Positions 30,036 to 39,715 of a stretch of DNA of 64,000 bases are shown in pieces. Below the pieces are notes generated by a model. It was given only the letters and a program-made list of their open reading frames with translations. It ran no database searches and had not been told where the DNA came from. Origin of the DNA: Spirochaetaceae bacterium (lineage in GTDB: Bacteria > Spirochaetota > Spirochaetia > DSM-27196 > SKKC01); the NCBI GenBank assembly GCA_007128315.1, contig SKXQ01000019.1, positions 1 through 64,000 on the forward strand. Reading direction: 5' to 3'. Positions within the stretch are counted from its first letter, which is position 1. Each line of letters opens with the position of its first letter. Made by a program: the position numbers and the translations under genes.

Positions 30036-31437
30036 GCGGCAGCGCCGCCGCAGGGCATTCGTTCGTGTCTGTTTCGTCGTTCTCGTCGGCCTCGTGCTCG
30101 CACACTGCGCGCTGTTCGATTTTTCGGTTCTGCAGATCGATGTCGAGCCTGGGAAGCGATACAGCGTGGTGCATCCTGAGTCCGGAGTCAGATTGCGTTT
30201 CTCGCGCGCTGTCGACCGGTACGAGGTCGAGCAGCTGCTACAGGTCAGTACCGTCTCGCGGGTGCTCGCACAACGCTTCGACTGGGAAGGCGAACACCTC
30301 ACGGTACGACCGGTGCACGATCCGACACCTGGAGTCGTACACCAGCTTCGCCTCGAGGGGTCGATTCCTGACGAACGGGGACGCGTACACGAGGTTTCGC
30401 TTGTACATCACCTGTTCTATGGATCAAAAGAAACTGCGACGCACCTTGTCTCAAGCTCGCCTGCTGACGGCGTCCTCGATGATACACAGAGTCCGATTGA
30501 GCTGTACTTCAGCAGGCCGGTGGACAGAGACAGACTGGAAGCAGGGATCAGCGTCCTGCCTGCCGAGACGCTCCGTTTCGAGTGGAATAGCGACAGCACC
30601 CGCCTGATCATGCGCCCCGATGGTACCTGGCAGCACGCACGCAGCTACGAGCTTCGCGTGCCCGATCCGGAACAGGGCGACGATCTCCGTCTCTTCTTCC
30701 GTTTCGACCGCGGTGCGCTTCCCCTCGAGCTGCGCAGCTATCACTTCGAGATTGCCGGCGGGAGTCCGCCTGCTGCCATCCCGGCACCGCAGGGGCGCGA
30801 CGCGCTCATCCTCGAGTTCTCCGAGGCGGTAGACCACCGTGAGCTTCACCACGCTGTGCGGCTCCGGCCTCATCGACCGACAGAAACAGAACAGAGGTCT
30901 GACCAGGTGATCATTCTGCGCCCCGTGCAGCACTGGGAAAGCAATACCGACTACACCGTGACAGTCTCCGCCGGACTCGCATCCAGGAGTGGGAACATTC
31001 TCACCCCGGCCTATGAGATCATTTTTCGTACGCAGGAGGACCAGGCCCGCCTTACCGGTGTGACTGTCCTGTGGTCCGGCGGAAGCTCGACGCAGACAGA
31101 CATACAGGCCGCCGATGCGATCGCTATAGACCCCGCCGGTCCCGATTTTCCGCTCTTCACAGTCACCGCGTACGACCGGCCTGTCGGGGAAGCAGCAGAT
31201 CGACAAGCCCTGCTCGACCGGACCCGCATTCAGCGTCTCCTTCCGGAGGGTGGGCCTCCCGTCGTGTTAAACCAGTTCCTCTGGTCTGGCGACGGTCGGG
31301 AGCTGACGACAGCCTGGTCCGGGCTCCTGCCCTCGGAGCACCCGGCAGATCCCGCCGTCTACGCGCTTTCGCTCCCGTACCAGGCGCGTGGGGACGTGCA
31401 TGAGCTCATTCTCGTACACGGAGACTCACATGAGTAA
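30007..31437 (+). CDS. Membrane-associated/lipoprotein with SbsA (Big_5) Ig-like domains, copy 1
   Basis: N-terminal hydrophobic segment ending LAHC; repeated VRLRFSRAVDRYEVEQLLQVS..., IELYFSRPVDRDRLEAGISVLP..., LILEFSEAVDHRELHHAVRLRP... Confidence 0.75.
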   Translation: MHYSHPEPSKRQRRRRAFVRVCFVVLVGLVLAHCALFDFSVLQIDVEPGKRYSVVHPESGVRLRFSRAVDRYEVEQLLQVSTVSRVLAQRFDWEGEHLTVRPVHDPTPGVVHQLRLEGSIPDERGRVHEVSLVHHLFYGSKETATHLVSSSPADGVLDDTQSPIELYFSRPVDRDRLEAGISVLPAETLRFEWNSDSTRLIMRPDGTWQHARSYELRVPDPEQGDDLRLFFRFDRGALPLELRSYHFEIAGGSPPAAIPAPQGRDALILEFSEAVDHRELHHAVRLRPHRPTETEQRSDQVIILRPVQHWESNTDYTVTVSAGLASRSGNILTPAYEIIFRTQEDQARLTGVTVLWSGGSSTQTDIQAADAIAIDPAGPDFPLFTVTAYDRPVGEAADRQALLDRTRIQRLLPEGGPPVVLNQFLWSGDGRELTTAWSGLLPSEHPADPAVYALSLPYQARGDVHELILVHGDSHE

Positions 31438-32881
31438 AGCGCAGAACACGTATGCCCAGGGCTTTCTGGTGTTTCTGATCCTGGTCATGACGTCGGCAGG
31501 GTGCCGCTTTTTTTCCATGAGACCGCTTCAGGTTCTCACCGTGGACGTTACCGACCCGCAAAGCCTGTTGATAGAGTTTTCGGCGGTACCCGATCTGCCC
31601 CGCGTCGAGGCGGCACTGCTCCTGAGGCAGCGAAACAGGGCGGTACACGGTCGAATCGTTCAAAACCGGGAAACCATACGTTTTCTCCCCGAACGTCCGC
31701 TCGATTCCGGAGAACGGTATACGCTGAGTATCTCTACGCGCGCCGAAGACATACACGGGAACTCGCTTGAACGGCCCTATGTCCACGAGTTCGGACCCGA
31801 TCGTACCGACGAAGCCTTCGAGATATCGGCAGCGCCTGGCGATGAGCGTGAAATCCTGCTTTCCTTTTCACACCCGATACGTCCTCCGGCGCTCTTCGAG
31901 CATCTGTCGGTTCACCCCGAGCAGCGTTACCGTGTTGAGATTGCCGACTCGGGTGCCGAAGCTTTGATTATCCTGCTGTCTCCCCTTCTCCCTGACAGGG
32001 AGGTAACCGTCTCCATAGGTCGCGGCATGCCTGCAGCCGACGGCCGGATGCTCGGTGAGCGCTTCACGTACGCCCTGCCCGACAGTCACGCAGATGCACC
32101 TTCACAGGTGGTACTCCTCTGCGTGTCCTTCCCCGCCGATGTTTCCGGGTGTGCAGCCATGTCTGTCGACTCCGATAGCCCTGCTCTCGTACCCGGTCTT
32201 GAGGATTTCGACCGGGACACCGAGTTTTCGCTGAGGTTTTCCGTTCCGGTGTACGCGACCGATCTTTCCCGTATGCTCACGATCAGTCCGGCGGTACCTC
32301 TGCATCTCGATCTGGACCCCGGAATCCACGTCTCGGAGGTTGGAGTACGCGTGCTGTCATCCCTTGATCCCTCAACAGAATACGTGCTCGAGCTTGGAGA
32401 AAACCTTCGCGATCACCACGGGCGCACCATCGGACGCAGCAGATTCGCAACACTTCGACCGGCAGCCCGCGACTACCGGAAACCGTCGGTCGCGGTGATA
32501 CGCTTCGGCGGCAACGAACTCTCCGACGGGGGGCTTCTCGACCTTTCGGCCTTCTTCCCTCACACCGACGAGAGACGGGGAGCCCTGCACATATACCTGG
32601 ATCACGCCGAAAACGCGACAGTCTCCGCACTCGAGGTCATTCGGCATTTCCGTATCCTGACCTGGTCCAACTCCGCCCGGTTTCGTCTCATGTCAGCGAC
32701 GGCCGATATTCTGTCACCCGGATCTACCCGCGTACGCGCAAGCCTTGAAATCGTCGACGAAGCGGGGAGATTCGGTGTCGTATCAATGCAGCTCCGCCCG
32801 GGCCTTAGCGATTCGCTCGGGAACCTGCTTGAACCTGAATGGAGGATAGACCTCAATCAGATCGGGGGCCCGAGTCCGTGA
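31430..32881 (+). CDS. Lipoprotein with SbsA (Big_5) Ig-like domains, copy 2
   Basis: Lipobox TSAGC; LLIEFSAVPDLPRVEAALLLRQ..., ILLSFSHPIRPPALFEHLSVHP..., FSLRFSVPVYATDLSRMLTISP... Confidence 0.75.
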   Translation: MSKAQNTYAQGFLVFLILVMTSAGCRFFSMRPLQVLTVDVTDPQSLLIEFSAVPDLPRVEAALLLRQRNRAVHGRIVQNRETIRFLPERPLDSGERYTLSISTRAEDIHGNSLERPYVHEFGPDRTDEAFEISAAPGDEREILLSFSHPIRPPALFEHLSVHPEQRYRVEIADSGAEALIILLSPLLPDREVTVSIGRGMPAADGRMLGERFTYALPDSHADAPSQVVLLCVSFPADVSGCAAMSVDSDSPALVPGLEDFDRDTEFSLRFSVPVYATDLSRMLTISPAVPLHLDLDPGIHVSEVGVRVLSSLDPSTEYVLELGENLRDHHGRTIGRSRFATLRPAARDYRKPSVAVIRFGGNELSDGGLLDLSAFFPHTDERRGALHIYLDHAENATVSALEVIRHFRILTWSNSARFRLMSATADILSPGSTRVRASLEIVDEAGRFGVVSMQLRPGLSDSLGNLLEPEWRIDLNQIGGPSP

Positions 32882-35802
32882 ATCGCCTGATTTCATGGTC
32901 GCTGTCCCATCCGGTAGCGGTCCTGTCCACAACAGCTCTCATTCTCATTCTTGCCGTGCTGAGCATCCGGGACATGCCGGTGAGCTTCATGCCGGAGGTC
33001 GATGTTCCGGCTTTCATCGTCCGAACCGAGTTCCCGGGTCTGCCGGCTGCAGAGATCGTCGACCTTCTCACGATTCCCGTAGAGCGTGCGCTTTCGGGCG
33101 TGAGCTCGGTATCGTCCCTGATCAGCACCAGCCGCAGCGGCGTCTCCGCCGTTGAGGTGCGGTTTCACCCCGGGACGGCCAGGGAGTACGCCTTGGCGGA
33201 TCTGCGACAGTCGGTTGACGGGGCATACAGGGTACTGCCCGACGGTGTCGAGCGGCCTTCTGTCCTTGCGCTTCCCGTGTTTCGTGAACCCTCGGCTGTC
33301 ATCGCCGTCATTCCCCGTTCCGTCGACCTCGCCGCAGCGCGCGACCGCGCCGACAGGGGAATCAGATCAGCCCTTCAGCAGATCGACGGTACCGGTACGA
33401 TCGTGGTTCGTGGCGGCGATCGCGAGGAAGTTCACGTGCGGGCAGACCCGGCGCGGCTTGCGGCAACGGGAACTGCCTTCGGGATGATACGGGAAACGCT
33501 GCAGGCTTCGGTGTTCGAGTACTCTGCGGGCTCATTTCAGACCGAAACGCGTGAAGTACGGGTGCTTAGCGATGCGTCTGTACACAGTCCGGGAGCACTC
33601 GGGCAGCTCGTACTTCCCGGCCGCTCCGGCGCCTATCCGCTCGCTCTCAGTGACGTTGCCGATGTCGAGGCGGGGACAACACCCCGCACCGTGCTGTTCA
33701 GCTATCTCGGTCGCGAGGCGGTCGGAATCGCGGTGTACGCCCGACCGGGGCGCAGTCCTGCACAGGTTGCACACCGGGTCAGAGCCTTTCTCAACGACTA
33801 CAACCGTCGCGACAACCGGGATGTGCATCTGGTTCTGGCCTTCGACGGTGCAGAGGCCCTGCGCACCGCTTTACGCGACCTTCTGATCGCGGCAGTTCTG
33901 GGCAGTTTCTGTGCGTTTTGCGTCATTCTGCTTTTCGTCCGGAGTTCGGGGCCCGCGTTTGCCGTATTCTGTTCGATTCCGGTGACTATGGCGATAGCAA
34001 TTCTTGCCATGCAGCAGATGGGTCTGGGTATCAATCTTATGAGTCTCAGCGGCCTCGCGGTAGCCGTCGGCATGATTGTGGACAGTAGTATTGTCGTTGC
34101 CGACAGTCTCAATCTGCATCCCGAGCAGCCTGCGGCCGCAGTCGCGGAGGTCGCTTTCGCCGGACTCTCAGGCACGGCAACAACCACCGTCGTATTCCTG
34201 CCGCTCGTCGGCCTGCCCGGTATTCTCGGAGACGTATATCGTGATCTCGTGATCTCGGTCGTGATCACGTTGATCGCGAGCTACGCGGTCTCGGTAATCC
34301 TCGTCCCGACTGTGTGGACCGCTCTGAAGCCGGTGTCCGGCCACAGCCCCTCTGCGGTGCGGTGGATCGAAGGCATAGCGATTCGCACCGGACGCGTATC
34401 GCTTCTTCCTGCGTTCTTCGTTCTCGCGTGTGTGGCTCTGGGCTTCTCAGGAGCGCTCTCGCCTGCACTTACACCGACCGAATCACTCGACTCCGGCGTC
34501 ATCACGATACACACCGGGGTCGGTGCCAACAGCTCGTTTCGTGTGCTGCAGGAGCGGACACGGATGATAGAGAACCTCCTGGCAGCTCACGAGGCCGTCC
34601 TCGACGTGAACTCCACAAGCGGAGGAGAGATAGATGATCCCGTGTTTCTCGTTTCCATCGATCATGTGCCCGGCGAGATACGCTCGACGGTGCGTCTGAG
34701 ACCGGGTCGGTCTTCGTTTACGGTCGCGAAGGAACTCAGCGACATTCTGGAGCAGGCAGCGCTCACCAGCCGTGTTCTCATGCCCCCTTCACCGCTTGCT
34801 CAAATCGTGCGCGGTGAACTCGGCCGGGGCGAACCGGTGCGCGCTCCGTCCTTTGCCGAGGCGCACGCAGCCGCCCTCGACATTCTTGTCGAATACAATC
34901 CCGGGGTTCCGGAAACCGGGCTCACGGCAGCGATCATTCCCGACGTTCGAGTCGAAAGCGTGTATCTGCGCCCCCATATGAGCGTTCTGCACCGTTACGG
35001 ACTGAGCAGCGTCGATCTGACGCGACTGATCTACGCGGGAACCACGGGTCTCATCGCGGGACGCATAGGCAGGCCGGGAAACGAACGGGATGTTCGCCTC
35101 CTCTACGGCGGCGCTCCGGAACTCACCGCCGTGTCGGATCTTCAGGTGGTCGGCTCAGCCGGAGAGCTCGTGCCGCTGCCCCTGCTCGCAGACATCAGGC
35201 ACGAAGAAGCACCCGCAACCAGACTCCGTATAGATCAGCTCGACGCAGTGTTCATGCAGCCCGGGCATGGACCCCGTGTGCCTGACCCCATGCTACCGGA
35301 ACGCGACATACAGCGTCTGTCGGCGATATTTGCAATATCGGTCTCGGTGTTGTTCCTTGTCCTCATCCTGCATTTCGACGCAATTTTCCCTGCCTGCGCC
35401 ATTCTCCTGATGCTGCCATTTTCCTGGGCGGGTGCCCTGTTCGCGCTGAATCTTACCGGGAGAGCCCTGACCCTCGAGTCAGCCGTCGGGCTTCTGGTCC
35501 TGACCGGACTGACGGTCAATCCGGGCATCATACTCATCGAAACCTACGATACCCTTCGAAAGACGGGATCGTGTGTCACCGAGATTCTGCAGACCGGAAC
35601 GGCGCGTCGGATTCGGCCCGTACTCATGGCCGGAATTACCACAATCATTGCCCTGTTTCCCCTTGCTTTAGACCCGGGGCTCAGGTCGGTTCAGAGCAAC
35701 GCGGCGACTGTGATTATCGGCGGTGTGCTTTCGGGTACGTTCGCGACCCTGATCATGATCCCAGCTCTGTATCGGTGGTCGCTGCGGGAACGGTCGCGGT
35801 GA
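32878..35802 (+). CDS. RND-family efflux transporter (AcrB-like)
   Basis: VNRLISWSLSHPVAVLSTTALILILAVLSIRDMPVSFMPEVDVPAFIVRTEFPG; TM4-type GLAVAVGMIVDSSIVVADSLN; GLLVLTGLTVNPGIILIETYD. GTG start with GTGA overlap preferred over ATG 32839. Confidence 0.88.
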   Translation: MNRLISWSLSHPVAVLSTTALILILAVLSIRDMPVSFMPEVDVPAFIVRTEFPGLPAAEIVDLLTIPVERALSGVSSVSSLISTSRSGVSAVEVRFHPGTAREYALADLRQSVDGAYRVLPDGVERPSVLALPVFREPSAVIAVIPRSVDLAAARDRADRGIRSALQQIDGTGTIVVRGGDREEVHVRADPARLAATGTAFGMIRETLQASVFEYSAGSFQTETREVRVLSDASVHSPGALGQLVLPGRSGAYPLALSDVADVEAGTTPRTVLFSYLGREAVGIAVYARPGRSPAQVAHRVRAFLNDYNRRDNRDVHLVLAFDGAEALRTALRDLLIAAVLGSFCAFCVILLFVRSSGPAFAVFCSIPVTMAIAILAMQQMGLGINLMSLSGLAVAVGMIVDSSIVVADSLNLHPEQPAAAVAEVAFAGLSGTATTTVVFLPLVGLPGILGDVYRDLVISVVITLIASYAVSVILVPTVWTALKPVSGHSPSAVRWIEGIAIRTGRVSLLPAFFVLACVALGFSGALSPALTPTESLDSGVITIHTGVGANSSFRVLQERTRMIENLLAAHEAVLDVNSTSGGEIDDPVFLVSIDHVPGEIRSTVRLRPGRSSFTVAKELSDILEQAALTSRVLMPPSPLAQIVRGELGRGEPVRAPSFAEAHAAALDILVEYNPGVPETGLTAAIIPDVRVESVYLRPHMSVLHRYGLSSVDLTRLIYAGTTGLIAGRIGRPGNERDVRLLYGGAPELTAVSDLQVVGSAGELVPLPLLADIRHEEAPATRLRIDQLDAVFMQPGHGPRVPDPMLPERDIQRLSAIFAISVSVLFLVLILHFDAIFPACAILLMLPFSWAGALFALNLTGRALTLESAVGLLVLTGLTVNPGIILIETYDTLRKTGSCVTEILQTGTARRIRPVLMAGITTIIALFPLALDPGLRSVQSNAATVIIGGVLSGTFATLIMIPALYRWSLRERSR

Positions 35803-38549
35803 CGGTGTTTCGCGCCCGCGTGCTTCTGCTCATCCTGACAGCCCTGTCGTGGATCGCATACACGGTGCTTCCCGGGAAAGAAGCACCGGCGGACGGGATC
35901 GCCGTACGCCTGGATCTTGCGGAAGCCGATACACAGGCGGAGATACTCGTTGAAACCCTGCTTCCTCAGTTCGACCGCATGCTCCGCGAGGTCAGCGGCG
36001 TACGCGAGAGCCGGAGCGTAATCGAACACGGAAGCATCACCATGTACCTGTACGTCGACTCGAAGGTCGACCCGGTCTCGGTGGCAGCGCAGGTTCGCGA
36101 AGAAGCGTACCGGGTGTACGAGAGAGTCGGCGGCCGCCTCGAACGTCCACGGGTATCGCTCGCACAGACGGGCTCAGATTACAGCTTCGTCGTCTCGGTG
36201 CAATCCCCGGACGGTTCGGTTCCTGACAGACAGGTCATAGAACACGGCCTCGGCAGTCACCTCGGGCGCGCTGCCGGGGTCGCGCGTGTGGACACGCTCG
36301 GCGGCTCTCAGCAGGAGCTTGTGTTCGAGGTCCCAGCCGGGAGGCTCGCTTCGCAGTCAGTGTCGCTGCAGGATCTTACCGGCGGGCTGCGTCTCGCCGA
36401 ATACATCGCTCCGGCGGGTCGGTTTCGCGATGCAGGCACGGCAACAGACATTGTGTACGACGGCCGCGCCCGCACGGCGGCGGAGATCGCTGCTAACACT
36501 GCCTTTCAGCTCACGGGAAGGTCATTACTTCATAGTCAGGGCGCGGTGCTGGCGTATGCTGAACGCAGACCGGACCGCATCGTGCGGATGAATGGTATGA
36601 GGCACCTCATGCTGGGTATCGTCGCCGACGGAACAGAGCCGCTGCCAGCCATGTCGGCGGTCCTTACCGGGATAATAACCCGCTGGAACGCGAGTCAGGA
36701 CCTGTCGGCGACTTTTATCATCGATGCCGGGGAGGTAGAACGCGCGCTCAGACGCTCCGAGACGATTCTGTATACAGCAGGTCTTCTCGGGTTTCTGCTG
36801 TGCAGCATTCTCTCCGGCAGATCGCGACATGAGACGCTTACCGATGGCGTCTCAGTCGTCACCGCCGCGTTCGTCCTCTTTGCCGTCGCAACCCGCGTCC
36901 TGCCGGCGTGCCCGCCCCACCGGGTCTTCCCTCAGCTCGTGACCGGTCTTTCGATCGCGCGTATAAGCCTGCACGCGAACGATCGACGGCAGGTTCTGTT
37001 TATAACAGGACTGCTTGCCGGTCTCGCTCTTGTGTATCGCCACAACGAGGCATTGTGTGCCATTGGCATACAGCTGTTCGCGATTCCCGTTCTCTGCATG
37101 ACACGATATCTTTCAGCGTGTGCGGCACGGGGAACGCAGACCTGCAGTTCCGAACCCCGTGTCTGTATCCGGATCCTGTCGGGTATCGCCATTGCGCTTG
37201 TATTCGTGATCCTGCCTGCAGCACTGGCCGATACCGACGGGCCAATCGCGTTTCTTCATCTGGACGCCGGTCCGTATGCGTCCGTGGAGACAGTCGACTC
37301 AGAGTTGCAGGCAGCCGCCAACACGCTACGCGAAGACACCGAACTCCGGTTCATACAGTCACAGGCCAGCCCGGGAACCGGCTCCCTGTCGATCGGCCTT
37401 CGAAAAGACTTCGATCGCGAGGCTCTTCTGCGTTCCATCGCGTCATTCAACGAACAAAACGGACGTTCGTCGCTCTTTCTCCGTTCCACGAATCGCCCGG
37501 ATACCGGAGACAGGATCTCAGCCTACATTACCGGTCCCACGTTCGCCGGGGCGCGGACGGCTGCGCGAGCCCTTGCGTCGGAGTTTGACGATGCGGTTCT
37601 GCACTTTCACGATGACAGCGAGCGACTCATCCTGCGACCAGAACGGCTTCACGCGCATCGTTCCGGCGTCGACCTCCGGAAGGCCACGATGCAGGTACGC
37701 GCAGTCCTCTCACCCGCAGTGCATCACAAGCGTATTTCCGATGGACGCGAAACGGACATACGGCTCGCGTTACTTACTCCCGCTTCCGACTCGGACGATC
37801 TCCAGAATATTCTCCGCTCGATTCCGGCTGCGGGTGCCGGAGAGAACGGAACGGATCTCGCATCGATCTTCTCGATTTCAGGCGAACACAGACCGCAACG
37901 AATCACTCAGGCCGACCGCGAACCGTCAGCCCACTTCAGTTTTTCCGATGTTAGCGTCTCGGCACAGACGGCCACAACGGTGCTGCAGGCCGCTGCCAAA
38001 CGTGCAGGCCTGCCTGCGGGATATCAGGTTCACCTCGACACGACGCAGTCTAATCGTCAGGTCCGGACATTTGAAGCGCTTTCGCGTGCTCCATCGCTGT
38101 TTTCGCGTGCTGCACTGGTATTCCTGATATCTGCAGCTGTTCATGAGTCGTGGAAGAAAGGTCTGCGGGTCTCATCGGCTGCATGGATGGCCATGGCCTG
38201 CACCGCACTTCTGTCTTCTACCGGTGGGAGATCGGGATTTCTCGAAACTCTACCGGATCCCATGATAACCGTCGCAGTTTCCACCGTCCTGCACAGCCCG
38301 AACAGGACTGCTGTCCGGAGACTCGAGCCCGCCGTCCTTACCGCGATCATGCTGGTACTCCCGGCTGGACTGTTCCTGCCGGGCGACGACAATACGCGGA
38401 GACTGATACTGAATATCTGCGTCGGTATGATCAGCGCTTACGTGTTTCTTCGCGCTGGCGGGCGATGCGCTGCATCTTTCGGTAGTATTTGGCCTGTTTC
38501 TCGACTTCTTCGACATCGGAGACAAAGATGCGGTTATCAACGGCTTTGA
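35799..38549 (+). CDS. Divergent/degenerate RND transporter-like protein
   Basis: GTG at 35799 overlaps the upstream stop (GTGA) in frame. VTVFRARVLLLILTALSWIAYTVLPGKEAPADGIAVRLDLAEADTQAEILVETLLPQFDRMLREVSGV; periplasmic porter-like loops and two hydrophobic blocks, no VDxxIVV motif. Confidence 0.7.
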   Translation: MTVFRARVLLLILTALSWIAYTVLPGKEAPADGIAVRLDLAEADTQAEILVETLLPQFDRMLREVSGVRESRSVIEHGSITMYLYVDSKVDPVSVAAQVREEAYRVYERVGGRLERPRVSLAQTGSDYSFVVSVQSPDGSVPDRQVIEHGLGSHLGRAAGVARVDTLGGSQQELVFEVPAGRLASQSVSLQDLTGGLRLAEYIAPAGRFRDAGTATDIVYDGRARTAAEIAANTAFQLTGRSLLHSQGAVLAYAERRPDRIVRMNGMRHLMLGIVADGTEPLPAMSAVLTGIITRWNASQDLSATFIIDAGEVERALRRSETILYTAGLLGFLLCSILSGRSRHETLTDGVSVVTAAFVLFAVATRVLPACPPHRVFPQLVTGLSIARISLHANDRRQVLFITGLLAGLALVYRHNEALCAIGIQLFAIPVLCMTRYLSACAARGTQTCSSEPRVCIRILSGIAIALVFVILPAALADTDGPIAFLHLDAGPYASVETVDSELQAAANTLREDTELRFIQSQASPGTGSLSIGLRKDFDREALLRSIASFNEQNGRSSLFLRSTNRPDTGDRISAYITGPTFAGARTAARALASEFDDAVLHFHDDSERLILRPERLHAHRSGVDLRKATMQVRAVLSPAVHHKRISDGRETDIRLALLTPASDSDDLQNILRSIPAAGAGENGTDLASIFSISGEHRPQRITQADREPSAHFSFSDVSVSAQTATTVLQAAAKRAGLPAGYQVHLDTTQSNRQVRTFEALSRAPSLFSRAALVFLISAAVHESWKKGLRVSSAAWMAMACTALLSSTGGRSGFLETLPDPMITVAVSTVLHSPNRTAVRRLEPAVLTAIMLVLPAGLFLPGDDNTRRLILNICVGMISAYVFLRAGGRCAASFGSIWPVSRLLRHRRQRCGYQRL

Positions 38550-39660
38550 CAACTTTGTTCTTGAGCAGCTCGCGTATAGCGGCATTGCCTTCGCTGATTG
38601 GAAGACCGATCATGTTGATGAGTTCTTTAGGCCCGAAATCAAAGGTATGTGTCTGTCCCGACTTGATTGGCACGCGGGCTTTTTCCAGCTGTATCCAGAG
38701 CGCGTCCCACAGACGCCCGGTCGTATCGGTCAGGAGCGTATTGGCAAGCTGTTTGTATATGAACCAGATCCGCTCAGCCAGAAGCGTGGTCAGGCGGGCG
38801 ATGATCTGGGGCTGGCTTCTGACCATACGGCCGAAGTTCTCGCGGTTCACGGCGAGAAGCGTGGCATCCTCGTAGGCGACCGCCGATGCGCTTCGCGGTT
38901 TATTTTCGATGAGACTCATCTCACCAAAAATGTCGCCTGCTTTGAGAACCGCAAGCAGCACCTCGGTATTATTTACCACCTTGGTGATCTTCACGCTGCC
39001 TTTCTGAATGATGTAGAGCTCCTGTCCGGGCATGCTCTCGGTAAAGATCATGGTGTCTTTCGGATAGACCCGGTTGAACTGCGTGTCATCACCGTCAAGA
39101 TACACTGTTTTCGCGTACGGCTCGATTTTCTGGAGACGTTCAGACGCGGTGTCGCGGTTCTTCCCTTCCGGGCAGAACTTCAGATACTGATAGTAGGCGT
39201 AGTAGGCCTGATTGTACTGATTCTGCTTCGCGTAAAACTCCGCAACGAAGAAGAGGTGCTCAGTTCCAACCTCAGCCTGCTCTTTGAGGGTCAGACGCGC
39301 AAGATGCTCGTCGAGATATCGCATACGACGCGAAAACCCTTCAATGATCTTCATTGCGACCGGAGTATTCTTCTCGATCAGCATGCCATACTGTTCGCGA
39401 TGTACGGATATGAGCGTTACGTCGGTAACAGCCTGGGCGGTCTCAATATGACTGTGATTGCTCATAGTCGAGACGACCCCGAAGAAGTCACCAGGACCGA
39501 GTACGTTGCCGCCTTCTTCTTCGACGACCTCGACCTCTTTGCTTATGCGTATCTTTCCCTGCCGGAGAATGTAGAAGTTGTCCGCCTTCTGTTTGCCTTC
39601 AACAATGATGTACGCACCCTTGTTGAAGTTGACCATTGATAATTGAAGCGGGTTACTCAT
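38431..39660 (-). CDS. Protein with two cyclic-nucleotide-binding domains and a C-terminal HTH-like region (Crp/Fnr-like)
   Basis: NFNKGAYIIVEGKQKADNFYILRQGKIRI; DTMIFTESMPGQELYIIQKGSVKITKVVNNTEVLLAVLKAGDIFGEMSLIENKPRSASAVA; GPKELINMIGLPISEGNAAIRELLKNKVV. Confidence 0.85.
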   Translation of the reverse strand: MSNPLQLSMVNFNKGAYIIVEGKQKADNFYILRQGKIRISKEVEVVEEEGGNVLGPGDFFGVVSTMSNHSHIETAQAVTDVTLISVHREQYGMLIEKNTPVAMKIIEGFSRRMRYLDEHLARLTLKEQAEVGTEHLFFVAEFYAKQNQYNQAYYAYYQYLKFCPEGKNRDTASERLQKIEPYAKTVYLDGDDTQFNRVYPKDTMIFTESMPGQELYIIQKGSVKITKVVNNTEVLLAVLKAGDIFGEMSLIENKPRSASAVAYEDATLLAVNRENFGRMVRSQPQIIARLTTLLAERIWFIYKQLANTLLTDTTGRLWDALWIQLEKARVPIKSGQTHTFDFGPKELINMIGLPISEGNAAIRELLKNKVVKAVDNRIFVSDVEEVEKQAKYYRKMQRIARQREETRKR

Positions 39661-39715
39661 GATACAATCCGGTTAACAGCCTTGAGGAAAGTATAGGAGC
39701 CGGTGATTTCCTTTG

